A stretch of DNA of 64,000 bases from Actinomycetospora sp. TBRC 11914 (GTDB lineage Bacteria; Actinomycetota; Actinomycetes; Mycobacteriales; Pseudonocardiaceae), in NCBI RefSeq assembly GCF_012933465.1, contig NZ_JABBND010000008.1, positions 124,001-188,000 on the forward strand, given 5' to 3'. A program made the position numbers and the translations under genes. Below are positions 1 through 8,010 of the stretch, piece after piece. A model generated the notes under the pieces. It saw only the letters and a list, made by a program, of their open reading frames with translations. It was not told the DNA's origin and ran no database searches. The stretch's first letter is position 1; each line of letters begins with the position of its first letter.

Positions 1-18
1 GCGGGCACCCGCGCGACG

Positions 19-720
19 GTGCCGACCGACCCGGCGAGCGGGCTCCCCACCGCCGAGTTCCTCCAGCGCTGGACGCCGCGGGGCGGCCCGGGGGCGCTGC
101 AGGTCGGGCTGGCCCTGTTCGACGTCCCCGCCTTCGACGAGCCCGCCCTGCAGGACCCGCGCGCCGCCTACCACGCCGGGCACCGGGTGGCGGCCGCGCT
201 GAGCGAGCCCCTCGGCCCGGTCGACGTCGCGGTACGTCTGGACGAGCGGACGTTCGTGGTCGTGGTGCCGGGGGCCTCGTCGCGGCACCTCGCCGAGCTG
301 GCGGACCGGATCACCGAGGGGCTCGTGCTCGCCTCCGAGGGCTACCCCGGGGTGCCGCTGGAGGCGCGCATCGCGACGACCACCACGCGCGCCCGGCCCT
401 TCCCGATCGGGGACCTGCACGCGGCCCTGGCCCACGCCGACGACGCCGACGGCCCGGTCGACGCCGGGCCGACGCCCTCGGGCGGGCGCATCGTCGTCGC
501 CCTCGCCGCCGCGGGCCCGGACGACGCCGGCCCGGACGGCGACGGCCCGGACGGCGACGGCCGCCACGTCCGGGCCGTCCCGGAGCCCGCCGCCGATGCG
601 GGCTGGTTCTCGCTCCACGACGACGGCGAGGCCACCGGTCCGCTCCCCCGCCGGGTCGCGCAGGAGACGCTCGGACGCCTCACCGCGTCCTCGGACATCG
701 ACGTCTTCGACGAGCGCTGA
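19..720 (+). CDS. Degenerate GGDEF-domain-like protein (possibly 5'-truncated)
   Basis: The first ~135 residues have the outline of a GGDEF diguanylate cyclase domain: a 'SGLPTAEFL' start like the usual DxLTGLxNR region, and a central strand 'VRLDERTFVVVVPG' where active enzymes have RxGGDEF. The GG(D/E)EF signature is absent, so catalysis is unlikely and a sensory or degenerate role is inferred. The C-terminal third is low-complexity (GPDGDG repeats) and ends in an acidic tail. The frame is open to the window edge, so GTG 19 may not be the true start and an N-terminal sensor may lie upstream. The stop codon belongs to the first, imperfect unit of a 13-bp tandem repeat. Confidence 0.6.
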   Translation: MPTDPASGLPTAEFLQRWTPRGGPGALQVGLALFDVPAFDEPALQDPRAAYHAGHRVAAALSEPLGPVDVAVRLDERTFVVVVPGASSRHLAELADRITEGLVLASEGYPGVPLEARIATTTTRARPFPIGDLHAALAHADDADGPVDAGPTPSGGRIVVALAAAGPDDAGPDGDGPDGDGRHVRAVPEPAADAGWFSLHDDGEATGPLPRRVAQETLGRLTASSDIDVFDER

Positions 721-772
721 GGGCGAGCGCTGAGGGCGAGCGCTGAGGGCGAGCGCTGAGGGTGAGCGCTGA
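721..772. repeat. 13-bp tandem repeat, four units, directly after a stop codon
   Basis: Four contiguous copies of GGGCGAGCGCTGA; the last reads GGGTGAGCGCTGA. A partial fifth unit (709-720) forms the last codons and the stop of the preceding gene, so the array grew from the 3' end of the coding sequence. Every unit carries an in-frame-capable TGA. Probably slipped-strand expansion. Confidence 0.9.
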
Positions 773-800
773 ACAGGACGCCGGGCCCGGGCCGCCGGCG

Positions 801-1859
801 TCAGGCCGGCTCGAGGCGCCAGTCCCCCGCCGCCGCGTCCCAGGCCATCCGCACCACGCCGCGGGCGCGGGCGGCCTTGGCGAAGCTGAGGAACGAGGCG
901 AACCCGTAGGTCTTCTCCGAGAAGTCCGGGCGCCGCTTGCGGACCCGGTCCTTGAGCCCGGACAGCGGCACCCCGCCGCCCGCCCGGGACTCGTCGCCGA
1001 CGACCTGGGCGAGCAGCCGGAACGCGTCGTCCTCGGCGGGCTCGTTCTCCGGGAACGAGACCTCGGGGTCCCCGCTCGCCGACCCCGCCGCGAGCTCGAC
1101 GATCCGCTGGTCCTGCAGGTGGCGCAGCAGCTCCCCGAACCCGCGGAACCCGTGCTCGGCCTCGTCGAACGTCGGGTCCTGCCGCAGGATCGCCCGCTTG
1201 AGCCGGGACGCCAGCACCGGCCCGTCGCCGCGCCGGGCCAGCCCGGACAGCGTCCGGGTCACCAGGCGCCCCACGGCCTCGTCGTCGGGGGTGTCCGGGC
1301 CCGCCGCGGTCTCCTCGTCGGCGGCCGGCTCCGGCTGCGTGGCCGGCGCCGGCTCGGCGGGCGGCGCCGCGGCGTCGAGGAGCCGGTCGTAGTAGAGGAA
1401 CTCGTCGCAGGCCGGCGGCAGGAGCCGTGACGTCGACGAGGCGACCCCGATCCCGATGACCCGCTTGTCGAGCTCGCGCAGCTTGTGCACGAGCGGGGTG
1501 AAGTCGGAGTCGCCGGTCCCGATGGCGAAGGTCGTGACCCAGGACCGTTCGTAGGCGATCTCGACGGCGTCGACGGCCATCTTGATGTCCGCGGCGTTCT
1601 TGCGGGAGCCGCCGAGGCGCTGGGGGATGTCGATCAGCTCGACCTGGGCCCGGGCGAGCAGGCGGCGGTCGTCGTCGAACGACGACCAGTCCGCGTACGC
1701 GCGCCGCGCGACCACCCGCCCGCGGACCGCCAGGGCGTCGGCCACCGGCGTCAGGTCGAACGGGCTGACGCCGAGGCCCTCCCGGGCCCCGATCGCGAGG
1801 TTCTCGTAGTCGAGCAGGAGCGCGATGCGCTCGTCGCCCTCGTCGGGGTTGCCTGGCAT
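801..1859 (-). CDS. NYN-domain RNase-like protein with two C-terminal OST-HTH/LOTUS domains
   Basis: 352 residues. The N-terminal ~160 residues form a NYN (LabA/DUF88, PIN-like) domain: 'ALLLDYENLAIG' carries the first acidic metal-binding residue, 'KNAADIKMAVDAVEIAY' the second, and 'FAIGTGDSDFTPLV' the GDSDF motif. After a Pro/Ala/Glu-rich linker, two OST-HTH (LOTUS) modules follow at about residues 210-270 and 285-345, each with a 'GFxxFxxxL/F' core. NYN-LOTUS proteins are thought to be RNA-binding endonucleases, so a role in RNA processing or decay is inferred. The ATG at 1859 follows GGGAGG. It is downstream of the L,D-transpeptidase on the same strand, 26 bp away. Confidence 0.85.
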   Translation of the reverse strand: MPGNPDEGDERIALLLDYENLAIGAREGLGVSPFDLTPVADALAVRGRVVARRAYADWSSFDDDRRLLARAQVELIDIPQRLGGSRKNAADIKMAVDAVEIAYERSWVTTFAIGTGDSDFTPLVHKLRELDKRVIGIGVASSTSRLLPPACDEFLYYDRLLDAAAPPAEPAPATQPEPAADEETAAGPDTPDDEAVGRLVTRTLSGLARRGDGPVLASRLKRAILRQDPTFDEAEHGFRGFGELLRHLQDQRIVELAAGSASGDPEVSFPENEPAEDDAFRLLAQVVGDESRAGGGVPLSGLKDRVRKRRPDFSEKTYGFASFLSFAKAARARGVVRMAWDAAAGDWRLEPA

Positions 1860-1885
1860 GGCGGAGAGCCTCCCAGGCCCGTCGA

Positions 1886-2437
1886 TCAGCGGAGGATCTG
1901 CACCTGGTCGTAGACGTTGAGGTTGTCGAAGAACTTCTCCGAGTCGGCGGCCGAGAGGTGCACGCAGCCGGCGGAGTTCTTCTGCAGGCTGCCCTCGTGG
2001 AAGGCGTCGCCGGGCGCGAAGAACACCGAGTTGTTCATCGGCGCGTGGTCGTACTCGTCGCTCTTGTGGTTCTTGTCCTTCCACATGACGCTGAAGGTCC
2101 CCGTCGGCGTCGGGTAGCCCGGGCCGCCGGTCGTGATGGCGACCGGTCCGTCGATGACGTGGCCCTTGCCGTCTGTGAGCCAGGCCTTCTTCTGCGAGAT
2201 CGACACGCAGGCCTTCGCGGTGATCGCGCACGGGGTGGCGCTCTTGGTCGCGGGCGCCGGGGCGGCGGCCGGAGCCGGTGCCGGGGCGGCGGGCGCGGGA
2301 GCGGGGGCGGCCAGAGCGGGCACGGCGAGCTGGAGCAGCCCGACGCCCACGGCACCGACGGCGCCGGCGCTGCCCACGCCGAGTCGCAGGCCACGTCCCC
2401 CGGATCGGGGACGGGCGCTCGCGTGGTGACGACCCAT
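1886..2437 (-). CDS. Exported L,D-transpeptidase (YkuD domain)
   Basis: 183 residues. A short basic N-terminus and a hydrophobic Ala/Val/Leu stretch to about residue 45 act as signal peptide, followed by an Ala/Pro linker. The YkuD domain ends in the catalytic motif SAGCVHLS with nucleophile Cys158, plus the family's upstream His ('MNNSVFFAPGDAFHEGSL'). Such enzymes form 3-3 peptidoglycan cross-links or attach proteins to the wall, outside the membrane. The ATG at 2437 was chosen because the signal peptide begins there and AAAGGG sits upstream; a longer reading to 2542 adds only a low-quality extension. A second, larger L,D-transpeptidase lies at 21598. Confidence 0.88.
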   Translation of the reverse strand: MGRHHASARPRSGGRGLRLGVGSAGAVGAVGVGLLQLAVPALAAPAPAPAAPAPAPAAAPAPATKSATPCAITAKACVSISQKKAWLTDGKGHVIDGPVAITTGGPGYPTPTGTFSVMWKDKNHKSDEYDHAPMNNSVFFAPGDAFHEGSLQKNSAGCVHLSAADSEKFFDNLNVYDQVQILR

Positions 2438-2748
2438 GGTGTGGCCCTTTCGCGGTCGGTGATGCGCGGGTTCCGGTCTCTCAACGGTCACGGACCGGAT
2501 TCGTTGCGGTACGACGGCGAGGAGTGTGCACGGCGCGATCACCGGGTCGGGGAGCAGGGGTCACGCCCTGGACCTGCGGATCTCCTCCGAAATCGTCGTC
2601 AAGATGACGTACCGGACGAAGCGGACCTAGGCGACGACGCGTGACGACGGGGGCGACACGCCGGGCTTTTCTGAGGACTTCTCATGAATCTCGGCGTGGT
2701 CACGATCTGGTCACGATGCTCTGTCGCCCGATCGAGTGGCGCCGTGAT
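2438..2748. other. 311-bp non-coding stretch between two minus-strand genes
   Basis: No convincing ORF. It must hold the promoter of the L,D-transpeptidase at its left end. Around 2697-2718 a short direct repeat (GGTCACGAT, twice, 12 bp apart) could be a regulatory site. Base composition is slightly more AT-rich than the flanking genes. Confidence 0.4.
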
Positions 2749-2997
2749 TCAGGACACGACGCGCAGGTCCACCCCGCGCCGCGCCGCGCTCTCCCGCGCC
2801 GCGGCGACCACCTCGGCGGCCGCGGCGGGCAGCACCTCGCACCCGGGCGAGACGTGCAGCTCCACGTCCAGCCGCGCGCCGACCGCGCGGTCGACGGCGT
2901 CGTCGAGGCGCGCCGACAAGGTCGCGGCGTCGGGGAGGTCGCCACGGCCGTCGACCGGCAGGCCGACCCGGCGGGTGGTGATCGCGTCCAGCGTCAA
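2749..2997 (-). CDS. Small hypothetical protein
   Basis: 82 residues from a TTG start with a good GAGGAGG ribosome site just upstream; no ATG or GTG fits as well. Composition is normal for the organism and the last half ('LDVELHVSPGCEVLPAAAAE' then a helix ending 'ARRGVDLRVV') recalls the C-terminal strand/helix pattern of STAS anti-sigma-antagonist domains, but it is too short for a full STAS domain and I would not name it. The gene stands alone, divergent from the acyl-CoA synthetase. It could also be a chance frame. Confidence 0.45.
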   Translation of the reverse strand: MTLDAITTRRVGLPVDGRGDLPDAATLSARLDDAVDRAVGARLDVELHVSPGCEVLPAAAAEVVAAARESAARRGVDLRVVS

Positions 2998-3190
2998 GGC
3001 TGCCTCCTCACCGGAGGCGCCCGGCCGGGGCCCCGGGAAGGGTCGGTCACGCGGTCGGGGGTCCGCGGCTCGCGCCGGGGTCCGCGTGCTGATCTCCCGA
3101 TACCCGATCGTGCGAGGGATCACGCCCGAGATCCGGACACCGTGACGGCACGACCGGCGGGAGCGCCCGATCGGGGTGAGACTGCGGTCC

Positions 3191-4858
3191 ATGGCCGGCG
3201 TCGAGGCGGGTCCGACCCGCGGCGAGGTGATCGCGGAGCTCACCGGCGCGGGTGGGCCCGCCGAGCTGGGCGAGGCCGTGGTCCGCGGCGTGCGCCTGCG
3301 GGTCCACGTGACGGCGCCGCAGGTCCTCCGCGACCTCCACGACGGCACCGCGGCCTTCGGCGACCGCACCTTCACCGTGTACGACGGCGAGCGGGTCACC
3401 TTCGCCGAGCACCGCGCCCGGGTCGCCGCGCTCGCCCGCCGCTACGCCGAGGCCGGGCTGCGCCGGGGCGACCGGGTCGCGATCTGCCTGCGCAACTACC
3501 CCGAGTGGGCCCCGCTGTGCTGGGCGGCCTGGGTCTCGGGCCTCGTCGTCGTACCCCTCAACGCCTGGTGGCAGGCGGGGGAGCTCGCGCACGCGGTGGC
3601 CGACGCCGGCCCGCGGCTCGTCGTCGCCGACGGCGAGCGGGCGCCGGTGCTGCGGGAGGTGACCCCGCCCGACGTCCCGGTCGTGGTGGTGCGCGGCGAG
3701 GGCGGGCCGTCCTTCGCGGACCTCCTCGGCGAGGTGACCGACGACGTGCTGCCGGACGTGGCGCTCGACCCCGAGGACGACGCGTTCATCCTCTACACCT
3801 CAGGCACGACGGGGCGACCCAAGGGCGCCGTCGGGACCCATCGCAACCTCTGCACGGACGTCCACAACCGCCGCCTGATCGCGGCCCTCGGCGCGCGGCT
3901 CACCGGCACGGCGCCCCCGGCCACGCCCGGCGCGCTGCTGGCGTTCCCGATCTTCCACGTCGCCGGGCTGTGCGCGATGGTGAACGCGACAGCGGCCGGC
4001 TCCGTGCTCGCCACGCTCTACCGCTGGGACGCGGCGCAGGCTCTCGAGGTGATCGCCGCGGAGCGGCTCACCTCGCTCGCCGGGGTGCCGACGGTCGCGC
4101 GGGATCTCGTGCGGGCGGCCGCCGACACCCCGGGCGCCGACCTGTCCTCCCTGGCGGGCGTCGGCATGGGCGGCGCCCCGATCCCGCCGGAGCTGGTGCG
4201 CCGTGTCGCCCCGCTCGGCGCGCCCTCCAACGGGTACGGGCTCACCGAGACCACCGCGGGAATCGCGTTCAACGCCGGCGAGCAGTACCTCGCCTCCCCC
4301 GACTCGGTCGGCCGTCCGGTGCCGAGCGCGGACGTGCGGGTGGTCGACCCGGAGACGGGGGCGGATCTCGGCGAGGGCACGGTGGGCGAGCTGTGGTTCC
4401 GCGGCCCGAACGTGGTGCGCGGGTACTGGAACGCCCCGGACGCCACCGCGGCCGCGTTCGTCGACGGCTGGTTCCGCACCGGCGACCTCGGCCGCGTCGA
4501 CGACGGCCTCATCCGGGTGGTCGACCGGCTCAAGGACGTCGTCATCCGCGGCGGCGAGAACGTCTACTGCGCCGCGGTGGAGGCGGAGCTGCTCGAGGTC
4601 GACGGCGTGCTCGACGTGGCCGTGGTCGGGGTGCCGCACCCGACGCTCGGCGAGGAGGTCGCGGCCGTCGTCGTGCACGCGCCCGGTGCCGTCCCCGACG
4701 GGACGGCCCTGCGCGAGCGGGTCGCCACCCGCATCGCGGCCTTCGCCGCCCCGACCCGGATCACGACCACGACCGAGCCGCTCCCCCGCAACGCCGTCGG
4801 GAAGGTCCTCAAGCGCGACCTCCGCGACGCACTGACGCGTCCCCGCGACGACGGCTGA
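3191..4858 (+). CDS. Acyl-CoA synthetase (class I adenylate-forming, fatty-acid/aromatic acid-CoA ligase)
   Basis: 555 residues. It activates a carboxylic acid with ATP to an acyl-AMP and transfers it to CoA; the substrate cannot be read from sequence. Visible family motifs are the P-loop-like 'FILYTSGTTGRPKGAV', the adenine-binding 'NGYGLTETT', 'GWFRTGDLG', the hinge 'DRLKDVVIRGGENVYC', and the catalytic C-terminal lysine in 'PRNAVGKVLKRDL'. Full length for the family. ATG 3191 lies 9-16 bp after GGGGTGAG; an upstream GTG at 3176 would add five residues. It stands alone on the plus strand, followed 79 bp later by an XRE regulator. Confidence 0.9.
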   Translation: MAGVEAGPTRGEVIAELTGAGGPAELGEAVVRGVRLRVHVTAPQVLRDLHDGTAAFGDRTFTVYDGERVTFAEHRARVAALARRYAEAGLRRGDRVAICLRNYPEWAPLCWAAWVSGLVVVPLNAWWQAGELAHAVADAGPRLVVADGERAPVLREVTPPDVPVVVVRGEGGPSFADLLGEVTDDVLPDVALDPEDDAFILYTSGTTGRPKGAVGTHRNLCTDVHNRRLIAALGARLTGTAPPATPGALLAFPIFHVAGLCAMVNATAAGSVLATLYRWDAAQALEVIAAERLTSLAGVPTVARDLVRAAADTPGADLSSLAGVGMGGAPIPPELVRRVAPLGAPSNGYGLTETTAGIAFNAGEQYLASPDSVGRPVPSADVRVVDPETGADLGEGTVGELWFRGPNVVRGYWNAPDATAAAFVDGWFRTGDLGRVDDGLIRVVDRLKDVVIRGGENVYCAAVEAELLEVDGVLDVAVVGVPHPTLGEEVAAVVVHAPGAVPDGTALRERVATRIAAFAAPTRITTTTEPLPRNAVGKVLKRDLRDALTRPRDDG

Positions 4859-4937
4859 CGCGCCGGGTCGTCCTCCCGCGGAGACACGGAGCCGCGGTAC
4901 CAGGCTCGGGCGCGCGCGGAGGGGCACCCTGGAGGTC

Positions 4938-5789
4938 GTGACCCGGGGTGACTCGACGGAGCTGGCGGCGGCGCTGCGGCAGTGGCGCGAGCGGTTGACG
5001 CCCGCCGACGTCGGGCTGCCCGCCGGCCCCCGTCGTCGCACGCCGGGCCTGCGCCGCGAGGAGGTGGCCCGGCTCGCCGGGGTCTCCGTGGACTACGTGG
5101 TGCGCCTCGAGCAGGACCGCGGGCCGCACCCGTCGTCGTCGGTGCTCGGGGCGCTCGCCCGCGCCCTGCGGCTCACGCCGGCCGAGACCGGGCACCTGTT
5201 CGACCTCGCCGGCGTGGCCCTCCCCGGGCGCGGGCGGGTGAACGACGTGGTCCGCCCGAGCGTGCTCCGCCTGCTCGACCGGATGTCCGACCTGCCGGCG
5301 ATGCTCGTCGACGCCCGCCGGAGCCTGCTCGCGTGGAACCCGCTGGCCGACGCCCTCATGGGTGACCTCTCGACGATCCCGCGGGACCGCCGCAACCTGC
5401 TCTGGATGCGGTTCGGGCCGCCGATGCCCGACCACCCGCTGGTCACCGACGAGCACGGCGACCGCGAGCGCCTCGACCGCGCGGCGGTCGCGGGCGCCCG
5501 CGCCGCGCTCGCCCGCTACCCCGACGACGAGGTGCTCCGGGGCACCGTCGACACCCTGCTGCGCTTCAGCGAGCTCTTCGCGCGACTGTGGGCCGAGCGG
5601 CCGGTCGACGACCGCCGGGTGGACCGGAAGTCCTACGACGTCCGCGGCATCGGCCGGATCACCCTCGACTGCGACCAGCTCGCCGTCCCCGACGACGACC
5701 AGCTGCTCATCGTCTACTCGGCCGCACCGGGCAGCCCGGACGCCGAGAAGCTCGACCTGCTGCGGGTGGTGGGGCTGCAGGCGGTGTGA
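4938..5789 (+). CDS. XRE-family regulator with MmyB-like C-terminal domain
   Basis: 283 residues. Residues ~8-70 form a helix-turn-helix ('LRREEVARLAGVSVDYVVRL' is the recognition region) and the remainder is the MmyB-like PAS-fold ligand-binding domain found with this HTH in actinobacteria, including 'MLVDARRSLLAWNPLADALM' and a 'DCDQL' near the end. Members control neighbouring oxidoreductase or transporter genes in response to small ligands, possibly fatty acids. The GTG start is preceded by GGAGG at unusually short spacing. Its TGA stop abuts the stop of the convergent crotonase gene with no spacer (TGATCA). Confidence 0.85.
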   Translation: MTRGDSTELAAALRQWRERLTPADVGLPAGPRRRTPGLRREEVARLAGVSVDYVVRLEQDRGPHPSSSVLGALARALRLTPAETGHLFDLAGVALPGRGRVNDVVRPSVLRLLDRMSDLPAMLVDARRSLLAWNPLADALMGDLSTIPRDRRNLLWMRFGPPMPDHPLVTDEHGDRERLDRAAVAGARAALARYPDDEVLRGTVDTLLRFSELFARLWAERPVDDRRVDRKSYDVRGIGRITLDCDQLAVPDDDQLLIVYSAAPGSPDAEKLDLLRVVGLQAV

Positions 5790-6608
5790 TCACCGGCCGT
5801 GGAAGACCGGCTTCTGCTTGGCCAGGAACGCCTCCACGGCGTCGCGGTGGTCCTGCGTCGCGCCGAGGCGGACCTGGGCGGCCGCCTCGTGCTCGAGCAC
5901 CGTGGGCAGCGACGCCACGGTGCCGAGCGCCACGGCCCGCTTGATCTCGGCGTAGGCCCGCGTCGGACCGGCGGCCAGGCGGCGCGCCAGCGCGAGGGCG
6001 GCCTCCTCGGTGGCCTCGGCGTCGGGCGCGACCTCCCGGACGATGCCCCAGTCGTGCGCCTGCTCCGCGGTGAACGTGTCGCCGAGCATGAGCAGCTCGG
6101 TGGCCCGCGACGAGCCGACACAGTGCGCGAGCGTGGCCGAGAGCCCGGAGTCTCCGGTGAAGCCGATGCCCGAGAAGGCCGTCGCGAACTTCGTGCCGGC
6201 GGCGGCCACCCGCAGGTCGCACGCCAGGACGAAGCCGAGCCCGGCGCCGACCGCCGTCCCCGTGATCGCGGCGACCACCGGCTTCGCCATCGTGGCGAGC
6301 GAGGTGGCGATCGGGTTGTAGTGCTCGGTGACGGTGGACAGCGCCGACCCGCTGCCGCCCGCGCGCAGGTGCTCGGCGTGCTCGCGCAGGTCCTGGCCGA
6401 CGCAGAACGCCGGGCCGCTGGAGGCGAGGACGACGGCCCGCGCGGAGTCGTCCTGGGCGACCTCGGCGAGAGCGTCGCGGAGCGCGACCTTGAGCTCCTC
6501 GGTCAGCGCGTTGCGCGTGGCCGGCCGGTTGAGCCGCACCGTGGTGACGGCTTCGGCATCGTCGCGCACGACGAGGACGGGCGGGTCGGTCGGGGCGGCG
6601 CTGCTCAT
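5790..6608 (-). CDS. Enoyl-CoA hydratase/isomerase (crotonase family)
   Basis: 272 residues with the crotonase fold throughout: 'VRLNRPATRNALTEEL' at the N-terminus, 'SSGPAFCVGQDLREH' (first oxyanion-hole strand), 'GTAVGAGLGFVLACDLRVAA' (second), and 'FSGIGFTGDSGLSATLAHCV', whose Asp is where PaaG-type isomerases carry their catalytic acid. That region resembles PaaG-like 1,2-epoxyphenylacetyl-CoA isomerases more than classical hydratases, which have a Glu here. Role in fatty-acid or aromatic acyl-CoA breakdown is inferred. Upstream sits GGGGAGG. Next upstream on the same strand is the HxlR regulator, 49 bp away. Confidence 0.85.
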   Translation of the reverse strand: MSSAAPTDPPVLVVRDDAEAVTTVRLNRPATRNALTEELKVALRDALAEVAQDDSARAVVLASSGPAFCVGQDLREHAEHLRAGGSGSALSTVTEHYNPIATSLATMAKPVVAAITGTAVGAGLGFVLACDLRVAAAGTKFATAFSGIGFTGDSGLSATLAHCVGSSRATELLMLGDTFTAEQAHDWGIVREVAPDAEATEEAALALARRLAAGPTRAYAEIKRAVALGTVASLPTVLEHEAAAQVRLGATQDHRDAVEAFLAKQKPVFHGR

Positions 6609-6657
6609 GGGGTGATCGTGGCACGCCTCCCCGACACCGGCCGGGGTCCGGCGCGGC

Positions 6658-7332
6658 TCAGCCGGCCGCCGGCTGCGGGGCGTGCACCGGCTCGGGCATC
6701 GGGAAGAGGTCCAGCAACCGCTCTACCGCCGCGCGGTCGCCGGACAGGGTGAGCACGCCGTCGGAGATCGCCGAGTCGAGCGGGTGCCCGGTGTAGAGAA
6801 CGGCCGCCCACACCTCCGGCGCGGCGACGGTGACGGTCGCGTCGGCCGCCGTCTCGCCCCGCTCCATCGTGAAGCCGCCGTCGTGGACGCGGGCGACGAA
6901 CGGCTGCTCCGCGAGCACGAACTGCACCACCTCGTCGACGCCCTCGGCCTTCTCCGCCGAGAACATCGTGCGCATCGAGAGCACCAGGGAGTCCACGCCG
7001 ATGTGCTCGGCCTCCGGGAGCGACCGCGAGGCCCAGCGCCCGAGCGTCTGCAGCACCGGCTCCAGCTCGGCGCCCCACTCGGTGAGCTCGTACACCGCGG
7101 ACGCGGCGGGCGGCGGGAGCCGGCGGCGCCGCAGCACGCCCGCGTCCTCGAGCTCGCGCAGCCGCTGGGACAGCACGTTCGGGCTCGCGTGCGGGAGGCC
7201 GGTGCGCAGGTCGGTGAAGCGCTTCGGGCCGAGGAGCAGCTCGCGGACCACCAGCAGCGCCCACCGCTCCCCCACGAGGTCGAGGGCGTGGGCCGCCGCA
7301 CAGCCGTCGAAGTAGTCGCGCCGTGGTGCCAT
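6658..7332 (-). CDS. HxlR-family regulator fused to an SCP2-like domain
   Basis: 224 residues. Residues 1-~100 are a winged HTH of the HxlR type ('CAAAHALDLVGERWALLVVR', 'LPHASPNVLSQRLREL', wing 'YELTEWGAELEPVL'). The C-terminal ~100 residues resemble the sterol-carrier/SCP2-like ligand domain often attached to actinobacterial HxlR proteins. It may sense a lipid or acyl-CoA and control the adjacent crotonases, but that is inference from position. The ATG at 7332 was preferred because the family begins with this short 'RRDYFDGC' region; the reading to 7368 adds 12 residues. Confidence 0.8.
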   Translation of the reverse strand: MAPRRDYFDGCAAAHALDLVGERWALLVVRELLLGPKRFTDLRTGLPHASPNVLSQRLRELEDAGVLRRRRLPPPAASAVYELTEWGAELEPVLQTLGRWASRSLPEAEHIGVDSLVLSMRTMFSAEKAEGVDEVVQFVLAEQPFVARVHDGGFTMERGETAADATVTVAAPEVWAAVLYTGHPLDSAISDGVLTLSGDRAAVERLLDLFPMPEPVHAPQPAAG

Positions 7333-7424
7333 GCGCGTGACGGTACCCCGGACCGACCGAAGAGTCACTTTGTAGGACCGTGAGTCGCCTCATCAGGAGG
7401 CGTCGTCCGAGGTCGGACCATTGT

Positions 7425-7456
7425 CGAGCGATGGGCACCTTCGCTCGAATAGATCG
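7425..7456. repeat. 32-bp direct repeat, copy 1
   Basis: Near-identical to 7500-7531 (two mismatches in 32 bp). Its core CGAGCGATGGGCACCTTCGC is itself an imperfect inverted repeat (CGAGCGA...TCGCTCG). It lies between the HxlR gene and the VOC gene, both on the minus strand. Confidence 0.85.
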
Positions 7457-7499
7457 GCCAGGAGCGCCCTCCGCCGGAACGCTGAGGCGCAGGCCGCCA

Positions 7500-7531
7500 C
7501 GAGCGAAGGGCACCTTCGCTCGACTAGATCG
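7500..7531. repeat. 32-bp direct repeat, copy 2
   Basis: Second copy of the 7425-7456 repeat. Here CGAGCGAAG-GGCAC-CTTCGCTCG is a perfect 9-bp stem with a 5-nt loop, and the copy also forms the left arm of the larger hairpin 7504-7548. Confidence 0.85.
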
Positions 7532-7548
7532 AGCGACGGTGCCCTTCG
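7504..7548 (-). terminator. Long hairpin, likely terminator of the VOC gene
   Basis: Inverted repeat with 20-bp arms (7504-7523 and 7529-7548), one mismatched pair and a CTAGA loop. It begins 29 bp past the VOC stop on the minus strand. No U-tract follows, as is common for high-GC actinobacterial terminators. The left arm can also pair within itself (copy 2 repeat), so two folds compete. Confidence 0.6.
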
Positions 7549-7577
7549 GTCGACGGCGGCTCAGGGACGGGCGCGGC

Positions 7578-7979
7578 TCAGGTACCGGGCGCGATGAAGA
7601 ACTCGAGCGCGACGCCGTCCGGGTCACGGAACGAGATGCCCGAGCCGTAGTGGGCCTTCTTGATCCCGCCGTGCTCGATGCCCAGCTCGTCCAGGCGCTT
7701 GCCCCACGACTCGAGCGACGCCGAGTCGGGCAGCGCGAACCCGACGTGGTCCAGGCCCGTGCGGCGCTCGTCGAACGCGTCCTTCGCCTCCCGGCCGTGG
7801 TGGGTGTGCAGGCCGAAGAGCTGCCCACCCTCGAGGGCGTAGACGGTGTGGTGGAACTCGCCGCCCTCCTCGTCCTCGTCGAGCACCGGGTCGGTCCCGA
7901 AGAGCCGCGAGTACCACTCGGTGGAGCGCTGCAGGTCCGAGACGGTGATGGCGACGTGCTGCAGACCGGGGAAGGTCAT
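7578..7979 (-). CDS. VOC-family (glyoxalase/dioxygenase superfamily) protein
   Basis: 133 residues, a single VOC module made of two beta-alpha-beta-beta-beta halves: 'GLQHVAITVSDLQRSTEWYS' opens the first and 'GLDHVGFALPDSASLESWGK' the second, ending in 'SFRDPDGVALEFFI' with the Glu usually used for metal binding. The His of 'LQHVAI', His of 'LDHVGF' and Glu of 'LEFF' make a plausible metal site. Substrate unknown. ATG follows GAGGAG. It is 31 bp from a crotonase gene transcribed in the same direction and probably shares its operon. Confidence 0.85.
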   Translation of the reverse strand: MTFPGLQHVAITVSDLQRSTEWYSRLFGTDPVLDEDEEGGEFHHTVYALEGGQLFGLHTHHGREAKDAFDERRTGLDHVGFALPDSASLESWGKRLDELGIEHGGIKKAHYGSGISFRDPDGVALEFFIAPGT

Positions 7980-8010
7980 CGGGCGGCTCCTCTGCCGGAC
8001 GTGACGCGGT

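Noticed and set aside
2641-4941. 766-residue open frame on the plus strand
   Set aside because: Arg/Gly/Pro-rich out-of-frame reading of the acyl-CoA synthetase.
5781-5795. TGATCA between convergent stops as a regulatory site
   Set aside because: It is simply the two abutting stop codons; no further symmetry.
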